Source: Acidimicrobiaceae bacterium
Lineage (GTDB): Bacteria; Actinomycetota; Acidimicrobiia; Acidimicrobiales; Bog-793
Direction of reading: 5' to 3'
Length of the DNA: 33,816 bases
NCBI GenBank assembly: GCA_027335685.1
Contig: DAHWHN010000084.1
Span: forward strand, 1-33,816
The notes below the pieces were generated by a model. The model worked only from the letters and a program-made list of their open reading frames with translations, ran no database searches and had not been told where the DNA came from. The position numbers were made by a program, and so were the translations under genes. The stretch's first letter is position 1. Every line of letters starts with the position of its first letter. Positions 22,428-32,100 of the stretch are shown here, one piece after another.

Positions 22428-23042
22428 CTGCTGGCACGCCTCGGCGGTGGGGCTCGGACGGGCGCCGCCGCCGACCTCCTCGCGGTCGGGCTCGGCAACC
22501 CGGGAGCCGAGTACGCGCACACCCGGCACAACGTCGGTGCGGACACGGTCGAGCTGCTCGCCCGCCGCCACGCCGTCGCGCTGCGTGCAGACCGTCGGAC
22601 CACGTCGCGCACGGGCGAGGTCGTGGTCGGCGCGCGCCGGCTCGCGCTCGCCGTGCCCGACACCTATATGAACGAGTCCGGCCTCGCCGTGCGCGCGCTC
22701 ACGCGCCGGTTCTCGATCGAGGACTCGCTCCAGCTCGTCGTCGTCCACGACGAGCTGGACCTCGCCGTCGGCACGGTGCGCGTGAAGCGCGGCGGCGGCA
22801 CGGCCGGCCACAACGGTCTCAAGTCGGTCGACGCGCACCTGCACACCCTCGAGTTCGTCCGCGTCCGGATCGGCATCGGCCGCCCGCCGGGTCGCATGGC
22901 GGGGGCCGACTACGTCCTGCGGCGCCCGGGGCGCGCCGAGGCCGAGGAGGTCGCCGTCGCGCTCGAGCGCGCGGCCGACGCCGTGGAGCTGGTCCTGTCC
23001 GAGGGGGTGGACGCCGCGATGAACGTGTGCAACCGGCGGTGA
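22428..23042 (+). CDS. pth: Peptidyl-tRNA hydrolase, probably from a CTG start
   Basis: Releases tRNA from drop-off peptidyl-tRNA. The family N-terminus VGLGNPGAEYAHTRHNVG lies upstream of the ORF-track start (GTG 22623), which would delete the catalytic His. Reading that frame back, no ATG, GTG or TTG occurs between GTG 22623 and the rplY tail. Candidate starts are CTG 22428 and CTG 22431, with TGAGGG ending 5 bases before the first. CTG 22428 gives 204 residues. Active-site residues are present: Asn in GLGNPG, His in TRHN, Asn in TYMNESG, Asp in VVHDELDL, Asn in GTAGHNGLKS. The stop overlaps the mfd start as GTGA. Gene identity is firm; the start is inferred. Confidence 0.9.
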   Translation: MLARLGGGARTGAAADLLAVGLGNPGAEYAHTRHNVGADTVELLARRHAVALRADRRTTSRTGEVVVGARRLALAVPDTYMNESGLAVRALTRRFSIEDSLQLVVVHDELDLAVGTVRVKRGGGTAGHNGLKSVDAHLHTLEFVRVRIGIGRPPGRMAGADYVLRRPGRAEAEEVAVALERAADAVELVLSEGVDAAMNVCNRR

Positions 23043-26000
23043 GCCTCGCGGCCTTGCCGGGGCTGTTCCGCCAGGACCCGTCGCTCGCCGAGCTCCTCGC
23101 CGTCGACGGCGCGGTCGTCGCCGTGCCGGAGCCGGCGCGCGCGTTCGTCGTCGCAGCTCTTGCCCGGCTCGGCTCGTCGCCGGTCGTCCTCGTCGCGACG
23201 CCGACGGCGACCGAGGCGGAGCATCTCGCGCACGACCTCGCCGCGTTCGTCGGCCCGGGCGGCGTCGAGCTCCTTCCCGCCTGGGAGACGCTCCCGTTCG
23301 AGCGCGTCTCGCCTGCGGTCGAGACGATGGGCAGGCGCCTGCGGGCGCTGTGGCGCCTCGGCGCGCGGGCTGCGAGCACCGGCGCGCCCGACACGACGGT
23401 CGTCGTCGCGTCGGTCAAGGCCCTGCTCCAGCGCCTCGGCGCTGCGAGCGAGGACGTCGCGCCGGTCGTGCTGAGCCCGGGTGACCGGGTCGACGTCGAG
23501 GAGCTGGTCGGCCGCCTCGTCCACGCGGGCTACCGCCGCGAGTACCAGGTCGAGCACCGGGGAGAGGTCGCGGTGCGCGGCGGGATCGTCGACGTCTTCC
23601 CGTCGACCGGCGAGTCGGGGATCCGGGTCGACTGCTTCGGCGACGAGGTGGACCGCCTGACCGAGTTCGACGTCGCCGACCAGAGGTCGGTCCGCGACCT
23701 CGAGGTCGTCGAGATCTTCGGCTGCCGGGAGCTGTCGGTCGGCGCCGAGGTCCGGGAACGGGCCGCTGCCCTCGCGGCGGCGGGGAGCTTCGCCGCCGAG
23801 CAGTTCGCGCGGATCGCGGACGGCGCCGTCTTCGACGGCATGGAGTCGTTCCTGCCGTGGTTGGCCCGCGAGGAGAGCATCTTCACCGATCTGCTCGGCG
23901 CGCAGGACCGCGTCGTGCTCGTCGACCCGCGCCGCATGCGCGACCGGGCGGCGGAGCTCGCGGACGAGGAGGCCGCGCTCGCCGGTGCGCTCGCGACCAC
24001 CTGGGGCGTCGAGGGAGGCGACGCGGAGCTCCCGCGACTGCACGTCGGCTTCGACCGCCTCCTCGCGCGCTCGGCGGCGCGCGTCTCGTCGCTCCCCGCC
24101 ACGGCCGACGGTCCGGGCACGACGGCGGTGCGCGCCGTCGGGTGGCCGACGGCCCTCGGCGACGCCGGGGTCCTCGCGCGCCGCGTCGGCGAGCTCGCGC
24201 GCGCCGGCTGCACGGTCGCAGTCTGCTGCGAGGGCAGCGGGAGCGCCGAGAGGCTCGCCGAGGTGCTCGAGGTCGAAGGAGTCGCCGTCGAGCGGCTCTT
24301 CGGCGGCGGTGTCGAGCAGGCGGACCCCGGCGCCGCCCTGGCGCGCCCGGGCGTCCACGTCGTCGTCCAACCGCTCGACCGCGGCTTCGTCCTCGAAGAC
24401 GCGAAGCTCGCGGTGCTCGCGGAGGGCGACGTCACCGGGCGCCGGCGCCCGCACCGCGCCCCGCGCGCGCGCCAGCGCGCGGTCGAGGGCTTCTTCGACG
24501 ACCTCGCGACCGGCAGCTTCGTCGTCCATCACGTCCACGGCGTCGCGCGCTACGCCGGCATGGTCAAGCGCTCGATCGGCGGCGCCGAACGCGACTACCT
24601 GCTGCTCGAGTACCGCGGCGGGGACAAGCTCTACGTCCCCTCCGACCAGATCGACGCGATCACGCCGTACACCGGAGGCGACCAGCCGTCGCTCAACCGG
24701 CTGAACGGCGGGGAGTGGCAGCGCCAGCGCTCGCGGGTGCGCCGGGCGGTCCAGGAGGTCGCGCAGGAGCTCGTCGTGCTCTACCAGCGCCGCCTCGCCT
24801 CGCCCGGGCACGCGTTCGCACCCGACACGCCCTGGCAGGCGGAGATGGAGCAGGCGTTCCCCTATCCCGAGACGGCGGACCAGCTCCGGGCGATCGCCGA
24901 GGTCAAGGCCGACATGGAGCGGCCGTCGCCGATGGACCGGATCGTCTGCGGCGACGTCGGCTTCGGCAAGACCGAGGTCGCCGTGCGGGCGGTGTTCAAG
25001 GCGGTGCAGGACGGCAAGCAGGCCGCCGTGCTCGTGCCGACGACGCTGCTCGCGCAGCAGCACTTCCAGACCTTCTCCGACCGCTACGCGCCCTACCCCG
25101 TGCGCGTCGAGATGCTCTCGCGCTTCTTGACCCCGGGCGAGGCGCGCTCGGTCGTGGCCGGCCTCGCCGACGGCTCGATCGACGTCGTGGTCGGGACGCA
25201 CCGGCTGCTCGCGGAGGACGTCACGTTCAAGGACCTCGGACTGCTCGTCGTCGACGAGGAGCAGCGCTTCGGGGTGACCCACAAGGAGGCGACGAAGCGC
25301 CTCGCGATCGGCGTGGACGTGCTCACCCTCACGGCGAGCCCCATCCCGCGCACGCTCGAGATGGGCCTGACGGGCATCCGCGACTTCTCCGTGATCGACA
25401 CGCCTCCGGCGGCTCGCCAGCCGATCCTCACCTACGTCGGGGAGGTCGACGACCGCGCCGTCGGGGAGGCGATCCGCCGCGAGCTGCTCCGTGAGGGCCA
25501 GGTCTTCTTCGTCCACAACCGCGTCCAGGACATCGGCGTCGTGGCCCACCGCATCGGTCTGCTCGTGCCCGAGGCGCGCGTCGCGGTGGCGCACGGCCAG
25601 ATGGACGAGGGCTCGCTCGAGCAGGTCGTCCTCGACTTCGCCGAGGGGCGCTACGACGTCCTCGTGTGCACGACGATCATCGAGTCGGGGATCGACATGC
25701 CGACGGTCAACACCCTCGTGGTCGACCGCGCCGACCTGCTCGGGCTCGGCCAGCTCCACCAGCTGCGCGGCCGGGTCGGCCGGGCGGGCCAGCGCGCCTA
25801 CGCGTACCTGTTCCACCCCGCGGACCGCGTGCTGTCCGAGACCGCCTACGAGCGGCTGCGCACCATCGGCGAGCACACCGAGCTCGGGTCCGGCTTCAAG
25901 ATCGCGATGCGCGACCTCGAGATACGCGGCGCGGGGAACCTGCTCGGCAACGACCAGTCCGGGCACATCGCCGCGATGGGCTACGACCTGTACGTCCGGA

Positions 26001-26560
26001 TGGTCGCGGAGGCTGTGGCCGAGCTGAAGGGCGAGCCCGTCCCGGTCCCCGCCGAGGTCAAGCTCGACCTCGCGATCGACGCGCACCTGCCGCCGACCTA
26101 CGTCGAGCGTGAGGACTTGCGCCTCGAGGCGTACCGGCGCCTCGCGGCCGTGCGCGACGAGTCCGAGGTCGCGGACATCGCCGCCGAGTGGCTCGACCGC
26201 TACGGGCCCCCGCCGCCGCAGGCCGAGGCGCTGCTGTCGATCGCCCGGTTGCGCGCCGAGTGCGTCCGGACAGGCGTCCGGGAAGTGAGCGCCGTCGCGC
26301 ACCGGCCGGGCTCGAGCGGGCCCGGCCGTCCCGGCGAGCTCGTCGTGCGCCTCGTCCCGATCAGGCTCCGGGCCTCCGCGACGGTGCGCCTCGCGCGCCT
26401 CGCGCCGCGTGCGCTCGCGAAGGGCGAGGCCGAGCAGCTCGTCGTGCCGATGCGCGCCGGGCCGGACCTCGCGACCCGCCTCGCCGACCTGCTGCGCGAG
26501 CTCGTGCCCGAGCCAGCCGAGACGCGTGCGGGCGCCGGGGGCGCGCCGTCGGGGAGCTAG
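23039..26560 (+). CDS. mfd: Transcription-repair coupling factor Mfd
   Basis: Displaces RNA polymerase stalled at DNA damage and recruits UvrA. From GTG 23039, overlapping the pth stop, it has 1173 residues, a normal length. In order: UvrB-like N-terminal region (LLPAWETLPFERVSP, YRREYQVEHRGEVAVRGGIVDVFPS in pieces), polymerase-interacting CarD/RID-type domain near residue 490 (GSFVVHHVHGVARYAG), helicase motor with Walker A GDVGFGKTEVA near 640, DEEQRFG near 740, TASPIPRTLEMGLTGIRDFS, the second RecA lobe (VCTTIIESGIDMP, QLRGRVGRAGQRAYAY) and a C-terminal TRCF domain from about 1010 (LAIDAHLPPTYVEREDLRLEAYRRL). GTG 23027 is an alternative start. Translational coupling to pth is likely. Confidence 0.97.
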   Translation: MSLAALPGLFRQDPSLAELLAVDGAVVAVPEPARAFVVAALARLGSSPVVLVATPTATEAEHLAHDLAAFVGPGGVELLPAWETLPFERVSPAVETMGRRLRALWRLGARAASTGAPDTTVVVASVKALLQRLGAASEDVAPVVLSPGDRVDVEELVGRLVHAGYRREYQVEHRGEVAVRGGIVDVFPSTGESGIRVDCFGDEVDRLTEFDVADQRSVRDLEVVEIFGCRELSVGAEVRERAAALAAAGSFAAEQFARIADGAVFDGMESFLPWLAREESIFTDLLGAQDRVVLVDPRRMRDRAAELADEEAALAGALATTWGVEGGDAELPRLHVGFDRLLARSAARVSSLPATADGPGTTAVRAVGWPTALGDAGVLARRVGELARAGCTVAVCCEGSGSAERLAEVLEVEGVAVERLFGGGVEQADPGAALARPGVHVVVQPLDRGFVLEDAKLAVLAEGDVTGRRRPHRAPRARQRAVEGFFDDLATGSFVVHHVHGVARYAGMVKRSIGGAERDYLLLEYRGGDKLYVPSDQIDAITPYTGGDQPSLNRLNGGEWQRQRSRVRRAVQEVAQELVVLYQRRLASPGHAFAPDTPWQAEMEQAFPYPETADQLRAIAEVKADMERPSPMDRIVCGDVGFGKTEVAVRAVFKAVQDGKQAAVLVPTTLLAQQHFQTFSDRYAPYPVRVEMLSRFLTPGEARSVVAGLADGSIDVVVGTHRLLAEDVTFKDLGLLVVDEEQRFGVTHKEATKRLAIGVDVLTLTASPIPRTLEMGLTGIRDFSVIDTPPAARQPILTYVGEVDDRAVGEAIRRELLREGQVFFVHNRVQDIGVVAHRIGLLVPEARVAVAHGQMDEGSLEQVVLDFAEGRYDVLVCTTIIESGIDMPTVNTLVVDRADLLGLGQLHQLRGRVGRAGQRAYAYLFHPADRVLSETAYERLRTIGEHTELGSGFKIAMRDLEIRGAGNLLGNDQSGHIAAMGYDLYVRMVAEAVAELKGEPVPVPAEVKLDLAIDAHLPPTYVEREDLRLEAYRRLAAVRDESEVADIAAEWLDRYGPPPPQAEALLSIARLRAECVRTGVREVSAVAHRPGSSGPGRPGELVVRLVPIRLRASATVRLARLAPRALAKGEAEQLVVPMRAGPDLATRLADLLRELVPEPAETRAGAGGAPSGS

Positions 26561-26589
26561 GCGGGTTGGCCCGCCGCGCCGCCGCGCCG

Positions 26590-26595
26590 TAGAGT
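26590..26595 (+). promoter_or_regulatory. -10 box TAGAGT of the foldase gene
   Basis: TAGAGT fits TANNNT and ends 9 bases before GTG 26605, predicting a leaderless or nearly leaderless mRNA in the short gap after mfd. Confidence 0.5.
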
Positions 26596-26604
26596 CAAGA
26601 CTCC

Positions 26605-27663
26605 GTGCGCAAGCTCCTCGTCCCCCTCGCAGGCCTCCTGGCCCTCTCGTTGCTGCTCAGCGCCTGCGACGTGCAGGTGACGCCCGACGCCGCGCGGGTC
26701 GACGGCTACGCGATCTCGGCGTCGACGCTCACCGGCTCGATGCGGGCGATCGCGCAGGATGCCGGCTACCGGTGCGAGGTCCGGGCCGGGTCGCAGGACC
26801 AGATCGCGATCGAGGGGACCGGCGGCTCGACCTACGCGAGCTCGTTCGCCGCCGACGTGCTGACCCAGCTCATCGAGTACCGCGCGCTCCACGACGAGGT
26901 GGCACGGCTCGGGCTGCACGCGGGCGCCTTCGCCCGGCAGGTGGCGGCGGCCCAGCTGCCCCAGGCGCTCAACCCCGCGACGACCTCCGGCTGCACGACG
27001 ACCGGCGCCCAGGTGCTCGCGGACTTCACGAACCCCTACCGCGGGCTGCTCGACCAGTTCGAGGTGGACCAGCTCGTCGTGCTCGCGCACCTCGCCGGGG
27101 TCACCCTCACCCGCGCCGGGATCGAGGCCTACGAGTCGGCGCACAAGTCCGCGGCGACGCTGTCGTGCACGAGCGTCATCGCCGTCGCCTCGGCGTCGGC
27201 CGCCGCGGCCGCGAGGGCGCGCATCGAGGCGGGCGCGAGCTTCGCGTCCGTCGCCCGTACGACGTCGACCGACCCGAGCGCGTCGTCCGGCGGCGCCCTC
27301 GGCTGCGTCTTCGCGAGCCAGTTCACGAGCCCGCTCAATTCGATCGTCGCCTCCCTGCCGGTCGGGCAGGTCTCTCAGCCCGTGGCGTTCGGCAGCGGCT
27401 ACCTGCTCCTGCTCGTGACGAGCCGGCCTCTCGCTCCGGCGACCGAGGTCGCGTCCGCGCTCGTCTCGACCCAGCAGTCGCGCCTGACGGCGCTCATCGC
27501 CACGTTGACCGCGAGCGCCCACGTGAGCGTCGATCCCGCCTTCGGCCAGTGGACGCACGCCGCGACGGGCTGGAGCGTCACGCCGCCGGCAGGGCCGCCC
27601 GATGCGCTGCTGCCCAACCCGACGGCGGTCACGCCCGTCGCAGCTGCGGTGACGCCCGCCTAG
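26605..27663 (+). CDS. Lipoprotein with parvulin-type (PpiC) peptidyl-prolyl isomerase domain, SurA/PrsA-like
   Basis: Probable extracytoplasmic folding factor. The 352-residue product starts with a lipoprotein signal peptide: MRKLL, a hydrophobic core, and lipobox LLSAC with Cys21. Residues about 30-185 resemble the SurA_N-type chaperone region (VDGYAISASTLTGSMRAIAQ, then helices around LTQLIEYRALHDEVARLG). Residues about 195-275 look like a parvulin domain: ARARIEAGASFASVARTTST, GGALGCVFASQF and a closing LPVGQVSQPVAFGSGYLLLLV. The usual catalytic residues are not obvious, so it may be a chaperone only. The tail is Ala/Pro/Thr-rich. Placement between mfd and mazG is common in actinobacteria. 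Confidence 0.85.
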   Translation: MRKLLVPLAGLLALSLLLSACDVQVTPDAARVDGYAISASTLTGSMRAIAQDAGYRCEVRAGSQDQIAIEGTGGSTYASSFAADVLTQLIEYRALHDEVARLGLHAGAFARQVAAAQLPQALNPATTSGCTTTGAQVLADFTNPYRGLLDQFEVDQLVVLAHLAGVTLTRAGIEAYESAHKSAATLSCTSVIAVASASAAAAARARIEAGASFASVARTTSTDPSASSGGALGCVFASQFTSPLNSIVASLPVGQVSQPVAFGSGYLLLLVTSRPLAPATEVASALVSTQQSRLTALIATLTASAHVSVDPAFGQWTHAATGWSVTPPAGPPDALLPNPTAVTPVAAAVTPA

Positions 27664-27691
27664 TGACGGCCGCCGCGGTAACGCCCACCCG

Positions 27692-29155
27692 GTGACGACC
27701 CGTCGTGGGGGGGCCGCGACGTCCCCGCGTGTCGTCGTCGTCGGGCTGGGCCCGGCGGGTCCGGAGCTCATGACCGCTGCAGCGCGTGCCGCGCTCGACA
27801 CGGCGCCGGCCGTGCTCGTCCGGACCCGCCACCATCTCGCGGCCGAGGCTCTCGTCGCCGGGGGGGCACGTGCCCTCGACGGCCACTACGAGTCCGCGCC
27901 GACGTTCGCACAGGCCTACGCGGCGATCGTCGAGGACGTCGTCGCGGCCGCGCACACCTACGGCAGCGTCGCGTACGGCGTGCCGGGCTCTCCTGCCGTG
28001 CTCGAGTCCTCCGTCGCCGCGCTCCGCAGGGACGACCGGGTGTCCGTGCAGGTCGTCCCCGGGATGTCCTTCCTCGACCTCGCCTGGGAGCGGCTCGGGA
28101 TCGACCCGGTCACCGCGCACGTCCGCCTCGTCGACGCCGAGGAGTTCGCGACCGCCGCGGCGGCGGACAGCGGGCCGCTGCTCGTCGCCCAGACGTGGTC
28201 GCGCGCGATCTGCTCGGACGTCAAGCTCGCGGTCGAGAGCGCACCCGATGAGCCCATCGTCGTCCTCCACCACCTCGGCCACGCCGACGAGCGGGTCGAG
28301 GCGATCTACTGGGACGACCTCGACCGCGTGGTCGAGGTCGACCACTTGACCTGCATCTACGTCCCGAGGCTGGCCGAGCCTGTCGGGGCCGAGCTGATCC
28401 GGCTCGTCGACGTGGTCCGGACCTTGCGCGAGCGCTGCCCCTGGGACCGTGAGCAGACCCACTCCTCGCTCGCGCGCCACCTGCTCGAGGAGACCTACGA
28501 GCTGCTCGAGGCCATCGACGAGCTCGGCGACGAGCCCTCGCCCGAGACGGTCGAGCATCTCGAGGAGGAGCTCGGTGACGTCCTCTGCCAGGTCGTCATG
28601 CACGCGTCGATCGCGTCGGAGGCGGGGCTGTTCAACCTCGCCGACGTCGCGCGCGTCCTGCACGACAAGCTCGTCCACCGGCACCCGCACGTCTTCGGCG
28701 AGCCGGGCGGATCGGCGGCAGTGGTCGCGCGTACGGCGGAACAGGTGCTCGGCCGGTGGGAGCAGGCCAAGAGGGAGGAGAAGGGCCGGGCGAGCATCAC
28801 CGACGGGGTCCCTGCCGCCCTGCCTGCCCTGCTGCTCGCGACGAAGCTCGAGCGCAAGGCCGCGTCGGTCGGCCTCGGCTGGGCGAGCACCGGTGCGGCC
28901 GCGGGCAGGCTCGAGAACCTGGCCGGGGAGCTCGCGCGCGGCGACGCGTCGCACGTCGGCGAGCTCCTGCTCGCGGCGGCTCGCATCGCAGCCCAGCTCG
29001 GCGCGGATCCCGAGCAGGAGCTCCGCCGCTCGGCCCAGGCGATGCGGGCGCGCATCGTCGAGACCGAGCAGGCTGCCCTGCGCCGGGGCGCGACGCTCGA
29101 CGGCCTCGCCGCCGCCGAGCGCGTCGCGCTCTTCGAGCAGCTCGGAGATGTGTGA
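27692..29155 (+). CDS. mazG: YabN-like protein: tetrapyrrole-methylase-like domain plus MazG pyrophosphohydrolase
   Basis: MazG hydrolyses (d)NTPs to monophosphates, clearing damaged nucleotides or lowering alarmone effects. The 487-residue protein has the two-part layout of Bacillus YabN: residues about 13-230 resemble SAM-dependent tetrapyrrole methylases (VVVVGLGPAGPELMTAAA, GVPGSPAVLESSV, VVPGMSFLDLAWERLG), and residues about 235-345 are a MazG domain (LRERCPWDREQTHSSLARHL, EETYELLEAID and LEEELGDVLCQVVMHA, which carry the E-x-x-E and D metal ligands). The second helical half runs to about 450. Whether the methylase part is active is unknown in the family. GTG 27692 is 28 bp after the foldase stop. 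Confidence 0.92.
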   Translation: MTTRRGGAATSPRVVVVGLGPAGPELMTAAARAALDTAPAVLVRTRHHLAAEALVAGGARALDGHYESAPTFAQAYAAIVEDVVAAAHTYGSVAYGVPGSPAVLESSVAALRRDDRVSVQVVPGMSFLDLAWERLGIDPVTAHVRLVDAEEFATAAAADSGPLLVAQTWSRAICSDVKLAVESAPDEPIVVLHHLGHADERVEAIYWDDLDRVVEVDHLTCIYVPRLAEPVGAELIRLVDVVRTLRERCPWDREQTHSSLARHLLEETYELLEAIDELGDEPSPETVEHLEEELGDVLCQVVMHASIASEAGLFNLADVARVLHDKLVHRHPHVFGEPGGSAAVVARTAEQVLGRWEQAKREEKGRASITDGVPAALPALLLATKLERKAASVGLGWASTGAAAGRLENLAGELARGDASHVGELLLAAARIAAQLGADPEQELRRSAQAMRARIVETEQAALRRGATLDGLAAAERVALFEQLGDV

Positions 29156-29200
29156 CGCGACGCCGACGGCTGCTGGCACCCCCGCGCAGGCGGCCCTTGC

Positions 29201-30616
<1,416 letters not shown>

Positions 30617-30618
30617 CC

Positions 30619-31059
30619 GTGGAGCTGCGGCGCGCCCGGCTCTCCCTCCTCGCGGCGACGGGGCTCGCGTCGGCGATCCTCGCGTTCGAGGTGCCCTTCG
30701 GCGAGCTCGCCCACCAGCGCGGCGAGCTCGCGACGGCAGCGGGGCAGCTCGCACGGATCCGGTCGCTCGACCAGCAGCTCGCGTCGGACGTGTCCTCGCT
30801 GCGCGAGAGCTCGACGATCGCGGCGATCGCCCACGGGGAGTACGGGCTCGTACGGCCCGGCCAGCAGGCCTACGTCCTGCTCGGCTCCGGTGCAGCGTCG
30901 CGCGGCGCGGCGCCGAGCCTCGTCCAGCACGTCCTCGCGCAGTCGGACCTCGTCGTGCCCTCCGTCGACGCCCTCGCCACGCCGGTCTCCGCCGATTCGT
31001 CGGCCAGCTTGTGGAGCCGGGTCCTCGACCACCTCGCCTTCTGGCGGTGGGCGTTCTGA
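30619..31059 (+). CDS. DivIC/FtsB-like septum formation initiator protein
   Basis: Small bitopic membrane protein of the FtsB/DivIC family, part of the FtsQ-FtsL-FtsB subcomplex of the division machinery. 146 residues from GTG 30619, two bases after the eno stop, so cotranscription is very likely; eno-divIC is a common actinobacterial pair. One TM segment (about 7-24), then a heptad-like coiled coil (about 30-62, ELATAAGQLARIRSLDQQLASDVSSL), then the family signature IAAIAHGEYGLVRPGQQAYVLL (about 68-89). The C-terminal 55 residues are not conserved-looking and end WSRVLDHLAFWRWAF. Confidence 0.87.
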   Translation: MELRRARLSLLAATGLASAILAFEVPFGELAHQRGELATAAGQLARIRSLDQQLASDVSSLRESSTIAAIAHGEYGLVRPGQQAYVLLGSGAASRGAAPSLVQHVLAQSDLVVPSVDALATPVSADSSASLWSRVLDHLAFWRWAF

Positions 31060-31094
31060 CCGTCGCGCCGCCCGGCCTGCGAGGTCGCCGGTGG

Positions 31095-31100
31095 TAGCGT
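31095..31100 (+). promoter_or_regulatory. -10 box TAGCGT of the YbjQ operon
   Basis: TAGCGT fits TANNNT; the ATG at 31123 follows after 22 bases with a GGAG 8 bases upstream, so this would be a short-leader transcript covering the three overlapping genes downstream. Confidence 0.45.
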
Positions 31101-31122
31101 GCGGACGAACGGAGCGACGGCT

Positions 31123-32100
31123 ATGACGACATGGGACGGTACGGGGCTCCCACCCGCGGCGCGGGCCAGGATCGACCGCGCGGCGACGTCCGGGGTCCGG
31201 TCGAGCCTGCTCCCGGTCTCCGGCCATGTCGGCATCGAGAGCTGCGGCTTCGACCCTGTCGGCGAGGTGATGGGCTGCATCGTCGAGTACATCGGCTTCC
31301 AGGGCTACGGAGGCTGCGGTTGGTACACGGGTGGCGGCTACGGCGGCGGTGGCGGCTACGGCGGTGGCGGCTACGGCGGCGGTGGTGCCTACGGCGGCGG
31401 CTATGCGTCGCCGCCGGTCGTGACGAGCGGGGGCAGCTCGTCGTCGAGCTGGGCGGGGTTCGCGCCATACGTGAGCGCGCTGTACCACGGTTGGGACACC
31501 GCCATCGACCGGATGCTCACAGAGGCGAGCGAGCTCGGCGCCGACGGTGTCGTCGGGGTGCGCCTGAGCGAGCAGCACCTCGGAGCGGGCAACCGCGAGT
31601 TCGTCGCGCTCGGCACGGCGGTGCGCTCGACGGGCCAGACGCACGCCGGGTGGCCGTTCTCGACGACGCTGCCCGGCCAGGACGTCGCCAAGCTCGTCCA
31701 CTCGGGGTGGATGCCGGCGTCCATCGCCGTCGGCATCTCGGTCGCGATCCGCCACGACGACTACGCGACGCGCGTCTCCCAGGGGGCGTGGGCACCCAAC
31801 ATGGAGGTGACGGGCTTCAGCGAGCTCGTGACCGCAGTGCGGGCCGACGCCCGGCGCCAGCTCGCGCAGCGCACGGCCCATGTCGGCGCCGACGGAGCGA
31901 TCCTCGACTCGCCGATCGCGCTCTCGGTCCACGAGCTCGAAGCCGGCGAGGGTCACCGTGACCACGTCGCCGAGTCGAGCGTGCTCGCGAGCACCGTGGT
32001 CCGCTTCCACCGCGCGGAGACCCTGCCGCCGGCACCTGTGATGGTCGTGCCGCTGACGGGCAACCGCAACTCGACGACACGACGGAGGGCACGGAGATGA
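31123..32100 (+). CDS. Protein with two YbjQ-like (heavy-metal-binding type) domains and a Gly/Tyr-rich insert
   Basis: 325 residues from ATG 31123. The first YbjQ-like unit starts near residue 28 (LLPVSGHVGIESCGFDPVGEVMGCIVEYIGFQ) and is split by a Gly/Tyr-rich run (about 61-94) before resuming at YVSALYHGWDTAIDRMLTEASELGADGVVGVRL...FVALGTAV. The second unit runs from about 180 (WPFSTTLPGQDVAKLVHSGWMPASIAVGIS) to about 310. The A-x-x-LGADG-V/I-VGVR signature is typical of YbjQ/UPF0145. That family forms oligomers and has been proposed to bind metals, but no role is proven; the short cysteine count here does not by itself support metal binding. It overlaps the next gene as ATGA. Confidence 0.82.
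   Translation: MTTWDGTGLPPAARARIDRAATSGVRSSLLPVSGHVGIESCGFDPVGEVMGCIVEYIGFQGYGGCGWYTGGGYGGGGGYGGGGYGGGGAYGGGYASPPVVTSGGSSSSSWAGFAPYVSALYHGWDTAIDRMLTEASELGADGVVGVRLSEQHLGAGNREFVALGTAVRSTGQTHAGWPFSTTLPGQDVAKLVHSGWMPASIAVGISVAIRHDDYATRVSQGAWAPNMEVTGFSELVTAVRADARRQLAQRTAHVGADGAILDSPIALSVHELEAGEGHRDHVAESSVLASTVVRFHRAETLPPAPVMVVPLTGNRNSTTRRRARR
31303..31404. repeat. Gly/Tyr-rich coding repeat (GGCTACGGCGGCGGT-like units)
   Basis: Degenerate repeats of ggcggctacggcggcggt-like sequence encode GYGGCGWYTGGGYGGGGGYG and on, residues about 61-94 of the first YbjQ protein. The DNA can change length in multiples of three. It is protein coding and not a CRISPR or intergenic repeat. Confidence 0.85.

Noticed and set aside
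22623-23042. Pth start at GTG 22623
   Set aside because: Would remove the Asn and His of the active site; conserved sequence continues upstream in the same frame.
22910-26302. 1130-residue minus-strand ORF opposite mfd
   Set aside because: Shadow of mfd caused by high GC at third positions; low-complexity Arg/Asp/Glu/Val-rich translation with no domain, while mfd on the plus strand is complete.
31303-31404. CRISPR-like or intergenic tandem repeat
   Set aside because: No spacers; the repeat is in frame and codes for a Gly/Tyr-rich insert in a protein.
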